64,000 bases of DNA from Dittrichia graveolens (taxonomy: Eukaryota > Streptophyta > Magnoliopsida > Asterales > Asteraceae), in NCBI GenBank assembly GCA_038502395.1, contig JARJIL010000007.1, positions 76,594,821-76,658,820 of the forward strand, in the 5' to 3' direction. Shown here piece by piece: positions 1-12,942 of this stretch. A program made the translations under genes and the position numbers. The notes beneath the pieces are model-generated. The model ran no database searches, was not told the DNA's origin, and saw only the letters and a list, made by a program, of their open reading frames with translations. Each line of letters starts with the position of its first letter. Positions within the stretch are counted from its first letter, which is position 1.

Positions 1-1061
1 TTGTTTTTTATTGGTATTGGGTATTGGTGAGTCCTAAAATTGGGTGTGATGGGAAGTGAAAACTACGAAACCGAGTAAAAACATGAAATGAAAGAAAAAA
101 GTGGTAGAAGAAAAAAGTTGATGTGGCGATGTGGTGGTGTATGAGAAGTAATCACTCCCTCACTCTTAGTTGAAAATCTTGTTTTTAATTTTCAGTCTCA
201 CGGAAAAGTGATAGTTTTTCTATTTAAAAAAAAGTAAAAACATGTTTAGATGAAGACGTGAACCAATTTTAAATTTTTATGCAAAAATGGAAAAATGTTT
301 GTTTGAATTATTTTCTACAAACTTCATTTTTCAATTTCCAATTTCAAAATAATAAATTCTTATGACTGGAGGTTTATCAGTTCATCAAGTTGTAGGTCAA
401 TGTTACTCACTTCTGAATAAGACAAGATTAGTTTAGTGGTTAAATCATGGTATCAAACTTTCATCAATTTATCGATTTATCCACTAAACTTTTTTTTCTC
501 ACCACAATCGATTGATCTGAATTTCTCCTTTTCATTTACACCTTTCTAAATGAGACAAGATTAATTTACTGATAAAAAGAGTTTAGTGGTTAAACTGAAT
601 AAAACAACTAGTTGTTTGTAGGTTCAACCGGTCATTTGCCTATTTTGAATTAGACAAGAAAATTTTAATGATTAAATCGTTGCAAAGTAAAATCTATTGA
701 TTAAACTGATAAATTAATGAATGTTTGATATGTTTTTTTCCCAATATTAACCCTTTTGCAAATGTAAAATATGTCATTATCTCGCTAAGTTGCCCATATA
801 TAAGTTAATTTAAGATAATGTACATCGATTGATGGTTCCTATGATGATGGTTTATAAATTATTTCATCTATTATTCACAAATTTGAAACTACTAATGTGT
901 TCTGTGATGTCTATTTCTTACTTTTTTACCGACTATGACCATGCTAAAAGCAATTTCTTTTTTCTAGAAAAAGGATGTATGTAATAATGCTAAATTTACA
1001 AGTCACAAAAACTTACTTATTAATTAAGTGTTAAAGCGACTAACATACCCCTCGGCCCTCA
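1..1061. other. AT-rich intergenic DNA, no gene seen
   Basis: No convincing coding exon on either strand. A short phrase around 'agtttagtggttaaa' recurs loosely between about 420 and 600, but it is too degenerate to name a family. Confidence 0.5.
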
Positions 1062-1329
1062 CTTACACTGTTCTCGAGTTGTTTTTTGAAAGAAAATGGT
1101 GGGGAAGGATAAAAACAGGTAAGTTGATGTGTTCTTCGGAAAGGGAGAGGAAATGAGAGGTTATTTAGCTCAAAATGTTTCCTCTCAAAAGTGGGATGAT
1201 AAGATGATTCCCCCTTTATTTTCTTTCATTTCCTTCCAACTCAAGAACACAAGTCAATCTTTCCTATTCTTTCCCTTCCCTATTCCTCTCTTCACTTATT
1301 TTTTAAAAAACTCGAGAACAGAGTATAAG
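1062..1329. repeat. MITE-like foldback element
   Basis: The left edge (1062-1080, cttacactgttctcgagtt) is nearly the reverse complement of the right edge (1309-1329), so the 268-bp segment has terminal inverted repeats of about 19 bp with one small indel. The interior is purine/pyrimidine-skewed and has no coding capacity. No clear target-site duplication was seen, so superfamily is not assigned. Confidence 0.5.
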
Positions 1330-1863
1330 GTAGACGTATATCCTATCTACTTTCTTTTCCACATTAGCATTTCTTAAGCAATGTTAGGGAATATTGTTCT
1401 TTTTTTTGCCCTTTTTTAAGATTAACTAATTCCATAATTTTCTGAAAATTTCACCCATTCATTGAAAATTTAGTTGATGATTTAGATGAAGAGATAGCAT
1501 TCAATTTGATGGTTTCAAACTAGGATTGGTTTCTTTTAGCACACATATTGAACTAATTTTGAATCATTTTTAGAATATAATACATGCTCCTTAAAATTCA
1601 AGTCTGGATTTATTGACTCATGTTTCGTATAACTTAAAGAGTCAACGTTTAACGTTGTATTACAGTTCTTTTAATATGTTAATTATGTTACTTGAAACTA
1701 TGGAACCTAAATTCAGAACAAAATGAAATTCAAAAGTTTGGTTATACCTTAAAACTTATGCACCATACATTACAGTAACATTAACATCTCATGATTTAAA
1801 AGAAAAAAGAGAGTTTTGTAAACGGAAAAAGGCAACAAGATCAAACCTACAACGTAAAGATTA

Positions 1864-4333
1864 TTATAGAGGTAGTTCACCGCTATCAGCAATTGTAACT
1901 TTGCTTTTTGGTGTTCCGTCTTGTTTGCCCTCGGCTTCCATCTTGTAAACAACATCCATCCCAGACAACACCTTTCCAAATACAACATGTTTACCATCCA
2001 ACCTGAGAATAATTAAGGGCCCGTTAAAACAAAATTAAAATCTCTAATTGTCCGATTAAATGAAGAAAAAAAGGTTTGATGATCATGCAAATTACCAGCT
2101 TGTTGTGACTGTTGTGATGAAGAATTGTGAGCCATTGGTGTTCTTTCCAGCATTTGCCATTGATAACAGTCCTGCAAAGCAAGTTCCAGAATTGTTTCTC
2201 AATCTTAGGTGGTTTTTGTCACATTAGTGCATGCTTGATTAATTATATTTATTGTGATTGGACCCGTTAATCGATTAGTTACCTGGTCCAGTATGCTTGA
2301 TTTTAAAATTCTCATCGTTAAATTTTTCTCCATAGATTGATTCACCTCCTCTCCCATCCCCAAGTGTGAAATCACCACCTTGAATCATGAAGCTGGGGAT
2401 AATTCTGTGGAAAGCGCTTCCCTTATAGTGAAGAGGCTTCCCACTCTTTCCAACGCCTTTCTCCCCTGAGAATTATTAAAAAATAAACACAAAAGAATAA
2501 ATATTTGTACGCTCTTCTGAACAAGAGACTTCTTGTGTAACGTTCAAATCATCCCATGTGGATGATATAATATCAAGGGAAGAAAATTAATGTTTAACAT
2601 ACCTGTGCACAATGCTCTGAAGTTTTCTGCAATAGAAAAAATTTAAATTAATGAAAAGCATGATAAATTAAGACCGTCTCCTCCAACACGATATTATAAT
2701 AAAATAAAAAAGGCGAGTGAATCAGATTTTATGAGGGAATGAAATTATCGTACCTGCTGTTTTGGGAACCGTGTTTCCAAAGAGACCAAACACAATTCGT
2801 CCTGAAAACAAATGCATAACATCTTTAGAATAATCTTTCAAATGTCATGTATGGTTTTCAACTAGAGAAAATAGTATTTGTGAAATCTCAAACAAGGGAT
2901 GAGGTTTGTGGGAATAGCTAGAGATATTTGTTAAAAAGCCAAAGACGTTTATTTCTTGCATAAGCAAACAGTTAAAGCATGGGCTGTTTACCTTTGGTTT
3001 ATTAACAAGACATTTTGTCGGTCTCTGTTTCTTCTTACCTTAAAATCATTCTAGAATCAAGTATATATCATGCAAGATGTGTTAAACACAATCCTTTGCA
3101 TCTACACCAAATAGGCCCTATGCCTTTGCATCAAGAAACCTCTTTCAAGAATATGTATCTCAATGTATATAATATTTGATATCTAAAACATATTTATTAG
3201 TGAATATAGAAATAGAGATGACTGAAACACGATACTTTAAGATGTCAATGACCAATTAGTCGATATTAGGTAGAAAAATGTTGGCATACCAGCAGGTTTT
3301 CCAGCAATCTCAACATCGAAATATACTTTGTGAGTCACTTCCTTCAAATCTTTGTTTGATTTCTTAGCCTGCAAAGGATGTGAATTTTAAATTTCAGATG
3401 GAGCCGATCCATTCTTTGGGTGGCTAGATAATGAAGCATGAGAATATGAAATACAAGCTCGAATACGTTTTATCAACAAACTGAACAAGATCATCATCAA
3501 AAGGGAGTTGGGACAAAAAGTTTTGAAGAAAATTTCAGCAAATTTGGTCATTAAAGCAAAATTACGAGTTTCAACTACTACAGGGCAGAACACCCAGAGG
3601 CCAGAATGTTATGTGGAAGTTTAAGAGGAGTCACATGTGCAATGGTTGGAAAGCAAATGGTGTGTGTGTGTGTGTGGTGTGGGTTGGGATGGTTATTAGC
3701 GGTGCACATGACATCCTCCTATAGAGGACTTCATACCATTAACAGGTCCAAAAGATTAGTATAAACATATACGTGACATGATCTACATTAGGCAAACCAA
3801 TATATTGTGATTTTTGCAGCATCATCGGCGTACATTTGGTCAACAGTGATATATTATAACGATTATCAAAATATACAACTGGATGCACCAGAGACAAATG
3901 AACCATTGTGTTGTTCATGAATCACAAACGAGTAACAACATATCAGGACTATAATTCTTGCTTACAAGAATAAGTAGCACAGAGTTAAGACAATCGAACT
4001 GCGCGATCAAGCAGAAGGTAATTGGTAATTACTTAATTTCTGTCAGGCTTGCAGAATAAACACTCGATCTACAACTTGCCAGTGAAAACAATACAAAAGA
4101 GAAACAAAACGGATCGATTCGAAGCAAGAAGATCCAATTAGGAGGAATGAGAGAATTTACAAAACCGGAGGGCTCGTAGATCGCTTGAATGCCCAACTAA
4201 ACCCTAACAACGAATGTGATCGCAAGCGGAAAAGGTAGCTGATGAAACATTAGTGCTAAAGCGTTACCTCAGTGAGAGCTAGGGTTCCGATAAGAAGTAG
4301 AGAGCAGAAAAGCGCAGCCGAAAGTAGCTTCAT
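1864..4333 (-). CDS. CYP20-1: Cyclophilin-type peptidyl-prolyl cis-trans isomerase, secretory pathway (CYP20-1-like)
   Basis: Seven coding exons on the minus strand: 4333-4268, 3368-3290, 2801-2754, 2626-2603, 2465-2283, 2171-2096 and 2002-1864, all with GT-AG introns, giving 204 residues. The first exon encodes a hydrophobic signal peptide (MKLLSAALFCSLLLIGTLAL), so the enzyme should enter the ER/secretory route, where cyclophilins catalyse proline isomerisation during folding. The cyclophilin domain follows from about residue 34: FHRIIPSFMIQGGDF carries Arg93, Phe98, Met99 and Gln101 of the active site, and Trp159 and His164 lie in WLDGKH. The plant-type divergent loop (GKSGKPLHYKGS) is present. 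The C-terminus SGELPL is characteristic of the CYP20-1 branch and is not a KDEL signal. Length equals that of the Arabidopsis CYP20-1 family. Family assignment is very secure; the exact orthologue name is inference. Confidence 0.95.
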
Positions 4334-4396
4334 TTTCGCGATTCTGATGTTCAGTCGATGGCAACGGACGGAGCTAGCCGGCTGAGCCGTCGCTAG

Positions 4397-4448
4397 GTTT
4401 ATAAGTAGGAATTTGACGTAATCTAAGCAAATAGGATGACGACACGTG
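4397..4448 (-). promoter_or_regulatory. Putative core promoter of the cyclophilin gene (TATA box and G-box)
   Basis: Reading the minus strand upstream of the start codon at 4333, a TATA-like TTATAAAC lies at 4404-4397, and a palindromic G-box core CACGTG at 4448-4443. Spacing to the ATG (about 65 bp) would leave a short 5' leader. Function is inferred from motif and position only. Confidence 0.45.
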
Positions 4449-4915
4449 GACGTTGCGTGTTTCCTAGAAGTATGATTGGTTAAAGTATTTCCTTATTCTT
4501 TACCCTTTTATTTTTACTTCTGGATTGTCAAAACTCGTCTTAAACCTGAATAATAAATAATATTGATTCTCATGTAATACGAATTATGATTATGCGAGTC
4601 GAATCTTCAATAAAAACTTTATTTAGGGTCAAGCACAAAGCTCAAGATGCGTTCATTCCATTTCTCTTATCGTCACACATAATGATTAGACCGTTTTTAA
4701 GAAGGGTTTATAGTGCGAATGGTAACTTAAGTCTTTGAAAGACGAGCTCCAAATAGACACTCTAAAACTTGAAAAACATGTTGGCAATAGCATCAACTAA
4801 ATCACTTCGATTGAACATCAATGTCAAATTGGAGTGATACTTAGTAGATTGTGTTTTGTATGATACACAGATGCTTCTCGAAGGTAGATAAAAACACTTT
4901 ACAAACTATAACTAA

Positions 4916-5314
4916 GGGGCTTTTTGTTTGTTGTTTAAAGGACTCTAGCATTGAATGCTGAATCGTTGAACATTCAGCGTGTTTGATCGTTGCCTCTAAA
5001 TGAAGACTGTGTTGAATGAAATAGAATAGCACTGCTGAATCATTCTACCTTAAAGTATATTCTGAATTATTAAGCACAAAGTATTTTACTCTAATACTAC
5101 GTCTTTCACACGTTGTCTTGTTAAACAATCATATCATATCTTATAATATATCACTATTAAGGTTAAAATGGTAATTTGCATCATTCAGATTCTTCATTCA
5201 AAACCTTTATCAAATAGCATGTCATATTCAGAGGCAGATTTATTCAGAGCCTTTAAATTATTCAGATAACAGTATCATTCCGTGGTTTATCATTCTGTTT
5301 TAACAAACAAGCTC
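4916..5314. mobile_element. PIF/Harbinger (Tourist-like) MITE, 399 bp
   Basis: The left end GGGGCTTTTTGTTTGTT and the reverse complement of the right end (GAGCTTGTTTGTT) form imperfect terminal inverted repeats. A 3-bp TAA duplication flanks the element (4913-4915 and 5315-5317), as expected for PIF/Harbinger. The interior is non-coding and rich in 'attcag' words. The 3-bp duplication alone is weak evidence, but together with the inverted ends it supports the call. Confidence 0.65.
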
Positions 5315-5835
5315 TAAATCTTGAGTGTGGTCTGACAAGATATGTTGTGTTGAAATTTGTGGTGGTTTAGTGACTTAGTTCGGGGTATATATAGAGTAGA
5401 TACTAAGAGCCTTTGTAGTGTTTGTGCTTCCGGTATAGGTTCAACAATATGAATACCTCATTTGTATAAGGGATAGGGAGCGGGTATGATGATCACGTCG
5501 GAAGCTTTTATGTGACAAGCTTTACGCATCCTATGTTTATTCAAGGCATTATCATGCATGGTGAGTAGTATAAAAAAAACCACACACATATATTGGAAGG
5601 TTCAAATGAGAATAAATATTAAGATGAGAAAGAAAGATTTAATCTTGAGCCTTTATTTGAATTAATCGGATGGTCTACATTTGGCCTTTCATTTTATTCA
5701 TAAGCAAACCATGAATTGCGATGACTATGAATTGCGATGGGTGAATTACGACCATGAGATGTAATAGATCAATATCTAATGGATAATATTTGTTTTCTCA
5801 TTTTCAATTAAATATACATTCTCACAATTACTCTC

Positions 5836-5867
<32 letters not shown>

Positions 5868-5904
5868 TGTATAACATAGTTGACCTACTTTTTCAAAGCA
5901 CAAC

Positions 5905-6560
5905 TAGGGATGACAATTGTCACCTTATCCAATGATCATCCACACCGATCCGATCCATCTGTGATGGACATGGACAAAATTAAATGGGTGAATATCGGAT
6001 ATGTACTAGATATGGATGTTTAGTGAATCGGATATGGATAACGATTTTTTATCCATAGATGAATTCATTAACCCGAATTAAATTTGATATAACTATAATT
6101 TTATATAATTAAGTATAATTTCATATATGTATTTTAATTTTAAAACTTATCTATAAATATATTATTAAATATATATATATATATATATATAACTATGTAG
6201 GTTAAATTCATACTCCCTTCTATAGAATTTTTGTATAATTGTATCGATTTTATACGTGTGTCAAAATGAAAGATACTATGATTCCTATCTTTTTTCTGGA
6301 AAAAAAACATGTATTTATATCAATAAAGATAATAATATATATATATATATATATATATAATTATGGTATTTCCTTTGGGGGGAAAGTTTTTTTGACATCT
6401 AATGGATATCTATTTACCAGTTTAATCTGATTGATATAGATACGGACGAATAACATTATTTTAAATGGATATGGATATGGACGTAGATAATAAAAAATTA
6501 AATGAATATAGATGTGAATATGACATCACGCGATTCATATTTAATCCATTGTCATCCCTA
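5905..6560. mobile_element. hAT-like non-autonomous element, 656 bp
   Basis: Begins TAGGGATGACAATT and ends with the matching inverted sequence CATTGTCATCCCTA. A perfect 8-bp duplication AGCACAAC flanks it (5897-5904 and 6561-6568), the length typical of hAT transposons. The interior is a degenerate array of 'gatatggat' words interrupted by (TA)n tracts, with no transposase. Confidence 0.85.
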
Positions 6561-7201
6561 AGCACAACCACAGTGAGGTAGAGGTAATATTTATTGTAGA
6601 GAGCGCGTTCATCGAGTACATATTGTGGGGCACAAACCTAATTAACCTTTTGTGCATCTTGTAGTTTTGTTAATATGTGGGAGGCATGTTGTTTTTCAAC
6701 AAGTAATCTATGATTAAGTCATATATTCATATAGTAAAGAACATACAATGACTTCAATAGTTATGAACGAACTACATCAATAAATATACACATTACCTAA
6801 GTCTTCATTTTACAAAACTCTGTGTTATCATATTTCTAACAATATTTTCATTTTTAAATAAAGATAAAATATAGATTTGTTACTACATAAATTACGAGGA
6901 TCTTGCTATTTTTCATATGATTAAAATGATATGAAATTCCCCTTAGAAATGTAGATGACATTAGTCTTTGTTGTCACAAGGTCTGTTGTGACAATTGTGG
7001 AAATTACAGGGACCAAAACAGGACATAAAATTCAATCGCTCGCAGGAGTAGGAGGCGGGAATGGCAATTCGTGGTGTTCACAAACTCACTGTGAGAGGAC
7101 AGAGAGACAACTGTTAGAGAGAGAAAGAAAGAGAGAGGGGGGACGTAATCTTCGAGTTTTACATCGATCATACACTCCACGATGTTGATGAAGCTCAAAT
7201 C

Positions 7202-10200
7202 ATGGGCGTGTTTGCAAGGAAAGCCAATCGAAGCTCTACCTCCGTCCCTCTTTTTGGCGTTCTTCTGGTTGTTCTGCTTCTCACTGCCATCTTCCTCTTC
7301 GAGGTATCTTCCTGTTCGTGGTGTAATTTTTGTACAAATTCTCAAATGGGTTCTGGGATTTTAAAATTTTAGAAAAGTTTCACAAGGATTCAGCAATGTA
7401 ATCACCCAGTGGCAGTGATGGCAGCTAGACGTGTGGATTTATTTCATTTTCACAAACCAATTGCGAAAACCACATCGCCATGCTGCCATTGGAGGTTTTC
7501 CCGCTTGAAATCCATGTGCAAGATGTGTTTAAGTGTTTAACATGAGTCGATCGTTTTTTTAATATTTGTTCACCGGGGCATTTCGTCGAACAGGTGGACA
7601 ACTTGGCCACACAAACGAAAACCATTATTGGTTACAACTTGCAACCAACGCCTTGGCATGAATTCCCTGCCAAGAAATTCAAAAACGAAACAAAGATCGC
7701 GCGTGCTTCCAAGATCATACAATGCTCTTATTTTTCTTGTGGGACGAGGTCTCGCAATGACCAGATTCCCTTTACTCGTGAAGCAGAAAGATGTCCTAGT
7801 TTTTTTAGATGGATCCATCACGATCTCGAACCATGGTCTGAAACACGCATTTCATATGCCCATTTGATGGAAGTCAAGAAGTTTGCTTCTTTCCGTGTCG
7901 TGATCATTGGTGGGAAACTGTATGTAGATTATTATTATGATTGTGTGCAGAGTCGAGCGATGTTTACTATATGGGGGTTTTTGCAGCTCCTTAAAAGGTA
8001 CCCTGGTAGTGTTCCAGATGTTGATTTGATGTTTGATTGCATGGATAAGCCCCTTATCGAGAGGAACCAGTCAACTACACCTGTACCTATTTTTCGTTAT
8101 TGCACTACGCCCAATCACTACGACATTCCATTTCCCGACTGGTCTTTTTGGGGTTGGTAAGAATCTTGAATCTGTCTTTTTTTTCTAAGTTATGATAATC
8201 CCCGGAGGTTTCTTGGTAATTCTATGTATATTGAGTGTCTTAAATGAAGAAAGTTTGCTGCAAGATGATTGTAGAAAAAGCTAGCATCTTTTTAATTATG
8301 TTTGCAAGAAATTCTACACATACATGTTGTTCTTCTGTTGAATAGAGGCTACAATTTGAGAAATGAGAACGAACATTGTTATCCCGATAATCAACTAGGA
8401 CTGTCTTTCAAGTGTCTTCACATGAGTATGACTTATGACATGATATGATTTTCTAATTATTGAGGGTCAAAAATAAAATAACCAGATTTGGGGCAGATAA
8501 GAAATTGCAATAAGAAAATTGATTACTGTGATAAATGTGTAGTTAGATACCTATTCCTGACTTAAATTAATTAATTATCTGATTCTGATTCTAAAACAAC
8601 TACTACAATGATCATATCCTTCTACCAGGTCAGAAATTAACATAGGACCCTGGGAAGAAGAATTTCAAAGCATTAAACAAGGTTCACAAAGGCAAAGTTG
8701 GAGGAAAAAGCATCCATATGCATATTGGAAAGGAAACCCAGATGTTGTTTCTCCAACTAGAGAAGCATTACTACAGTGTAATGACACAAAGCAATGGGGA
8801 GCATTAATCATGCGTCAGGTACAGTTTCGCATAGCCAATTAACATGGATTTGATGATTTTTTGTTGAAACTATTCTTATTTGAACTGAAATTGTATTGCA
8901 GAATTGGACACAGGAAGCAATGGACGGGTTTAAGCAGTCCAAACTATCAGCTCAGTGCAATCATCGGTAAGTTGAATAATGTTATGGCTATTGGGTGTGA
9001 TTTAGCTCTTCTTTCAAGTGTTTATTTCTCATATGTCGAAACGGACTGGGCTGGTCTAAAGCACAACCACTATTTCATCTTCTCTATGCTAGATTGTATA
9101 AAGAATTGATGCTCAAAATATCATTTCAAAAACTATACCATTGTTAATGATAATCTAACTAAAATAAAACAGATTTTATGAAGCTTTATGCATTTTGAAA
9201 ACGCTCTGAGCACCTTTTGAACTGTTCACCTGTGCTCATTTTAGCCCAGTATTCTATGTCCATAATCTAGTCATTATTTAAGTTCACAAGAACGTAAAAT
9301 CATTACGCTATGATTAACCTTGTGAAAGTTTCAAACTTAATAATCATTCAAAAGTAAATTTGGTAGGGCTTTTATTATTTGGTGGCTAAAACGTGATCTA
9401 TTTCTCATGGGTTTGCAGGTATAAAATATACGCGGAAGGGTATGCTTGGTCTGTAAGCTTAAAATACATATTGTCATGTGGTTGTGTTCCGCTTATAATC
9501 AACCCAAAATACGATGATTTCTTCAGCCGTGGCCTCTTTCCAAAGAAAAACTATTTACCCATTTCTCCTGATAATATATGTCCATCAATTAAAACTGCAG
9601 TCGAGTGGGGAAATGCACATCCAGCTGAGGTGAGGTTTCACATTTCTAACTTGTACGCTTTTACAGTTTTACTAGAGGTGGCAACATTTGTTTATGAACG
9701 GCAGAACGAGTCGGTTCAGGACATGTCATACATTGCACAAATAGAAAAAAATAAGCTAAAAAGGAAACATGTCAAAAGTTGCCAAAATTGTTTTGATACA
9801 TGCAGTTTCTTAAGTCATTCTGTTAAAGATATTATTGTAACAATATAGTTTTTTTATAATTGTCGTATAACACACTAATTAAAAATTATCACTAATGTTT
9901 TCGCTAGAGGTGACAAAGGTTGACCCATTTATTTATAGATGGGCTCATTTGGCCATTTGGGTTATGTTCTTTTTTCTTCTCAAATGAGTTGAATAAGAAA
10001 GTCTAGTTAAATGGGACAATTCACTTAAAAGTATTCTCCTAAAGCATACAACAATCTAAATTGTTTTATAGAAGTCTAGATTATAAAAGGACAAAAAGTG
10101 TCACGGGTCAACCCTAGCCAACATGTACTAAAAGACCCGTTTTGACCTGTTACCTCACATGCTTAACCCATCCATTCTGAAACCTCTAGTTTCTATATTT

Positions 10201-10564
10201 ATTTCAGATTTGGTAAATTTCATTTATGTTATGATGGTAACAGGCAGAGGCAATAGGAAAATCGGTGCAGGATTTCATGGAAAGTTTGAACATTGATAGG
10301 ATATATGATTATATGTATCATTTGATAGTCGAGTACGCAAAGCTGCTAGATTTTAAACCAGTTCGGCCTGTTTCTGCGTTAGAAGAGTGTGTGGACTCTC
10401 TGTATTGTTTTGCAGATCAAAACCAAACACATTTTCTAGCAAAATCAGCAACTTTGCCTTCGACATCCCCTCCTTGCAAACTCCCTGGGCAAGCAAACAG
10501 ACAGATTGACCGAATGATAGAAGAAAAAAAGAAACTTATAGAATATACCCAACTTTTGATTTAA
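7202..10564 (+). CDS. GT90/DUF821 protein O-glucosyltransferase-like membrane protein
   Basis: Six coding exons: 7202-7303, 7594-8156, 8629-8818, 8902-8966, 9419-9629 and 10244-10564, all GT-AG, giving 483 residues. Exon 1 encodes a short basic head and a hydrophobic stretch (about residues 16-33) that should act as a signal anchor, placing the catalytic domain in the ER/Golgi lumen. The rest matches the plant CAP10/DUF821 family (CAZy GT90, relatives of Rumi/POGLUT): CPSFFRWIHHDL near residue 101, DVDLMFDCMD at 176-185, DWSFWGWSEINIGPW near 217-230, AYWKGNP at 253-259 and EGYAWSVSLKY at 313-323. The start was chosen because the other ATG at 7182 lies in a different frame and does not join to exon 2. 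Family members transfer a hexose from a nucleotide sugar; the acceptor of this one cannot be read from sequence. The C-terminus is lysine-rich, not KDEL. Intron 5 contains a MITE. Confidence 0.93.
9905..10188. mobile_element. hAT-like MITE inside intron 5 of the GT90 gene
   Basis: Starts TAGAGGTGACAAAGGTTGACC and ends with an inverted match (GAAACCTCTA). The interior alternates 'gggt' and 'gaccc' words, as in many plant short hAT-type elements. The flanking 8-mers (gttttcgc and gtttctat) agree only partly, so the insertion is old or the boundary is slightly off. It lies wholly between exons 5 and 6 and does not touch splice sites. Confidence 0.5.
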
Positions 10565-11799
10565 GTTATGTCTTTGTAGAGTATACTTAGGTATGAGATT
10601 ATGTACTTGCCTATTGTATGTATAAGAGTTTCGGATTTTTAAATGTTGTTCACATGTGCATTTTAGAATTTAAAATCTGATAATCGTTTTATTATAGTTT
10701 AGAAATAGTTGACAACTAGAGTAGCTAAAACTCATTTCGGTAGTGATATTTACTTATTTAGGTATGAGTATTTTCAATTAGTCTACCTTATATTGATGAT
10801 GTGTTAATTTTATGACAAATTTATCAACACGACACACCTCTAACATGAATAAAGTGGTACGAAACGAACCCAACACAAAATTAATTTGAGTCAAAATAAG
10901 GTTGACACACTTTTTCTGCACTTTAATCTACGAGGTAAGTTTGACCCTTGCGTTGTAACGGGAAACAAAAATAAGAATATAAAGCTATCGTCCAAACACA
11001 AATACTTGAAATTAAGCTGATAAAAATCTAAATAGTTAGAATTAGATATATGACGAAATTTTATTTTAAAGAATTTGTACTACATTCACACATTTGATTC
11101 CATTTCAAAGATTAAATTTTTGTGTTACATCAACAGGACCAAAATTACATATTGTATTATTATTCTTCACAACCAAAGAAACATTTTTTCACAAAAAAGA
11201 ATTGAATATTTGAAAAAGAATCTATGTCATAATCTACGAAATGTAAATCTTTAGTATTACGATTTTTTTGAAATGTATTTCTATATAAATATAATATTAC
11301 AATAATATTATATCGAAACGTATAGAAAAATAAAATAGACACAAATATATATATATATTCATATTGATATATAACATTATATATTAAAATGTTAAAAAAC
11401 AATAAATTACATGTAAATTTTATTGTTTTAACTAAGTAATAATAAAAACAAAAATCTAAATTGAAATCTGTTTGCAAAGGCAGAGGAAAAGGTAGTAATA
11501 AAAGCACAAATTAATCTGAAATCATGTGCACAAAGGCTGAGGGAAAAAATCAAGGGCAGGGAGGAGCAAGAGTCGAACGTTTGACCATGGCTATTCCAAA
11601 ACATAGCCTCGTCACTCCGTCAAAAGCCAAATCACTAACAATCCTAGATTATCCTTCTACAGCGGACTGTGAGTATGTATCTCTAACTTGTTCTGTTGTT
11701 CCGATATCTTCTTCAGAATTGGCCTTTTGATCCTCGGTTCTTATTCCAAATCCCGTTTTACCAGTTAATCAAACACAACATTCCTACTGATTGCAAAAA
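10565..11799. other. Intergenic DNA downstream of the GT90 gene
   Basis: AT-rich. A degenerate hAT/foldback-like patch with 'acgaacccaacac' and 'ggttgacacac' words occurs near 10830-10950. No coding region is supported on either strand. Confidence 0.4.
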
Positions 11800-12211
11800 G
11801 TCTAATATATTGATTCGTTAACTGCCTGTTGAATGCCAAACAGGGCCTTCGCATCACATTCATGATGTTCTCTTAATCAAATTTCATCGTTACTCATTTC
11901 ATATCCCAAGATCGAACCAAAGTCTTCTTCTAGATGCACCACAACTTGTATGAACCCCCTTTGAAAATTGGAATCTGTGTTTGAGACATGTTTACAGAGC
12001 TGGAAATTATTGCCATGACTTGACAATAGAAAAAAAAGAAACAACCTTGTTCTGTTCTCGTCACAATCTAGCTTTGATATCAGTTGTTGGAACAAATAAA
12101 ATTATAAATAAAACACAAAAGTAAATATGAGACTTGATTCTCCATATGAATGAGTTCATTGAATGAAAATGACAGCCTATTAAATAGGCAAATAGATAGT
12201 TTATTTTACAA
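11800..12211 (-). mobile_element. Degenerate Copia remnant (gag fragment, primer-binding site, LTR edge)
   Basis: On the minus strand, 11865-11809 translates to DAKALFGIQQAVNESI, the start of a Copia gag (UBN2-type) domain. At 12083-12071 the minus strand reads CTGATATCAAAGC, a decayed form of the plant Copia primer-binding site (TGGTATCAGAGC), preceded by CCAACA, the expected end of an LTR. The LTR would extend to the right from 12085. Frames are broken throughout, so this is a fossil. Confidence 0.5.
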
Positions 12212-12310
12212 AATAGTAACCAAGTTTGAAAACTGTTCCACCAAGGTCACCCATGGTGAAATTTCCCATGGGTGATCTTGGTGGAACAGTTTTCAAACTT
12301 GGTTACTATT
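12212..12310. repeat. Near-perfect 45-bp inverted repeat (hairpin)
   Basis: The arm 12212-12256 is the reverse complement of 12266-12310 at 44 of 45 positions, separated by a 9-bp loop. Transcribed from either strand it would fold into a long stem. It abuts the decayed Copia LTR, so it may be an inverted piece of that LTR. No mature small RNA can be claimed from sequence alone. Confidence 0.85.
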
Positions 12311-12942
12311 CTATGAATTTTCCCGCAAATAGAATACCAGACTTGACTACAAAGATTGAACCTTCAAAGCATAACCTACCAAGAAAAATAGTGAGCCTAA
12401 CGGCTATAAAATCAGAAAAACATTTGAAGAGAATCTTTACTTATCTCTGGCAAACAAGATTGAATGAATTACTTTTTCTAACAATTTTCACTTGCAGAAT
12501 CAGGTTTGCATCCCCTTCTCAAATGGAAAAAGATACACTTCTTAATTTCTTATAACTCAAAACTTACGTGAAATTTCCCGTGATTTGTGTTCCAGCACGA
12601 CGGCTTACATAGTAAGATTTGATTCAATTTGATAAAAACTTCAATCCACAATTATTCACAACAGTAAAGAACAGAAGACAAAGACAAGAAAAACCCACAT
12701 AAACATTAACCATAGCATAAGCCACATCCAAAACATGGTGTTCACATAAAACATAAATACAACTTTTCATAGTAATGAAGGTATAAAAAAGAATGGTTCT
12801 AACAGCTGAAATGGTTGTTCAAAATGAAGCCCCTATCAACAGGGGCAACAAGAACAAAAGACTTCTAAATACAAAGGCCTTCATTGTTTCTTTTGATTTA
12901 TTTCATTGGGAGGTGCTATAACGACAAATACATCAAGCCAGT

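Noticed and set aside
7004..7345. 113-codon minus-strand open frame
   Set aside because: Antisense to exon 1 of the GT90 gene and its leader; no similarity to known proteins.
11540..11600. tRNA-like TTCGA T-loop near 11575
   Set aside because: On the minus strand a GTTCGACTC word occurs, but no acceptor stem or anticodon arm folds around it.
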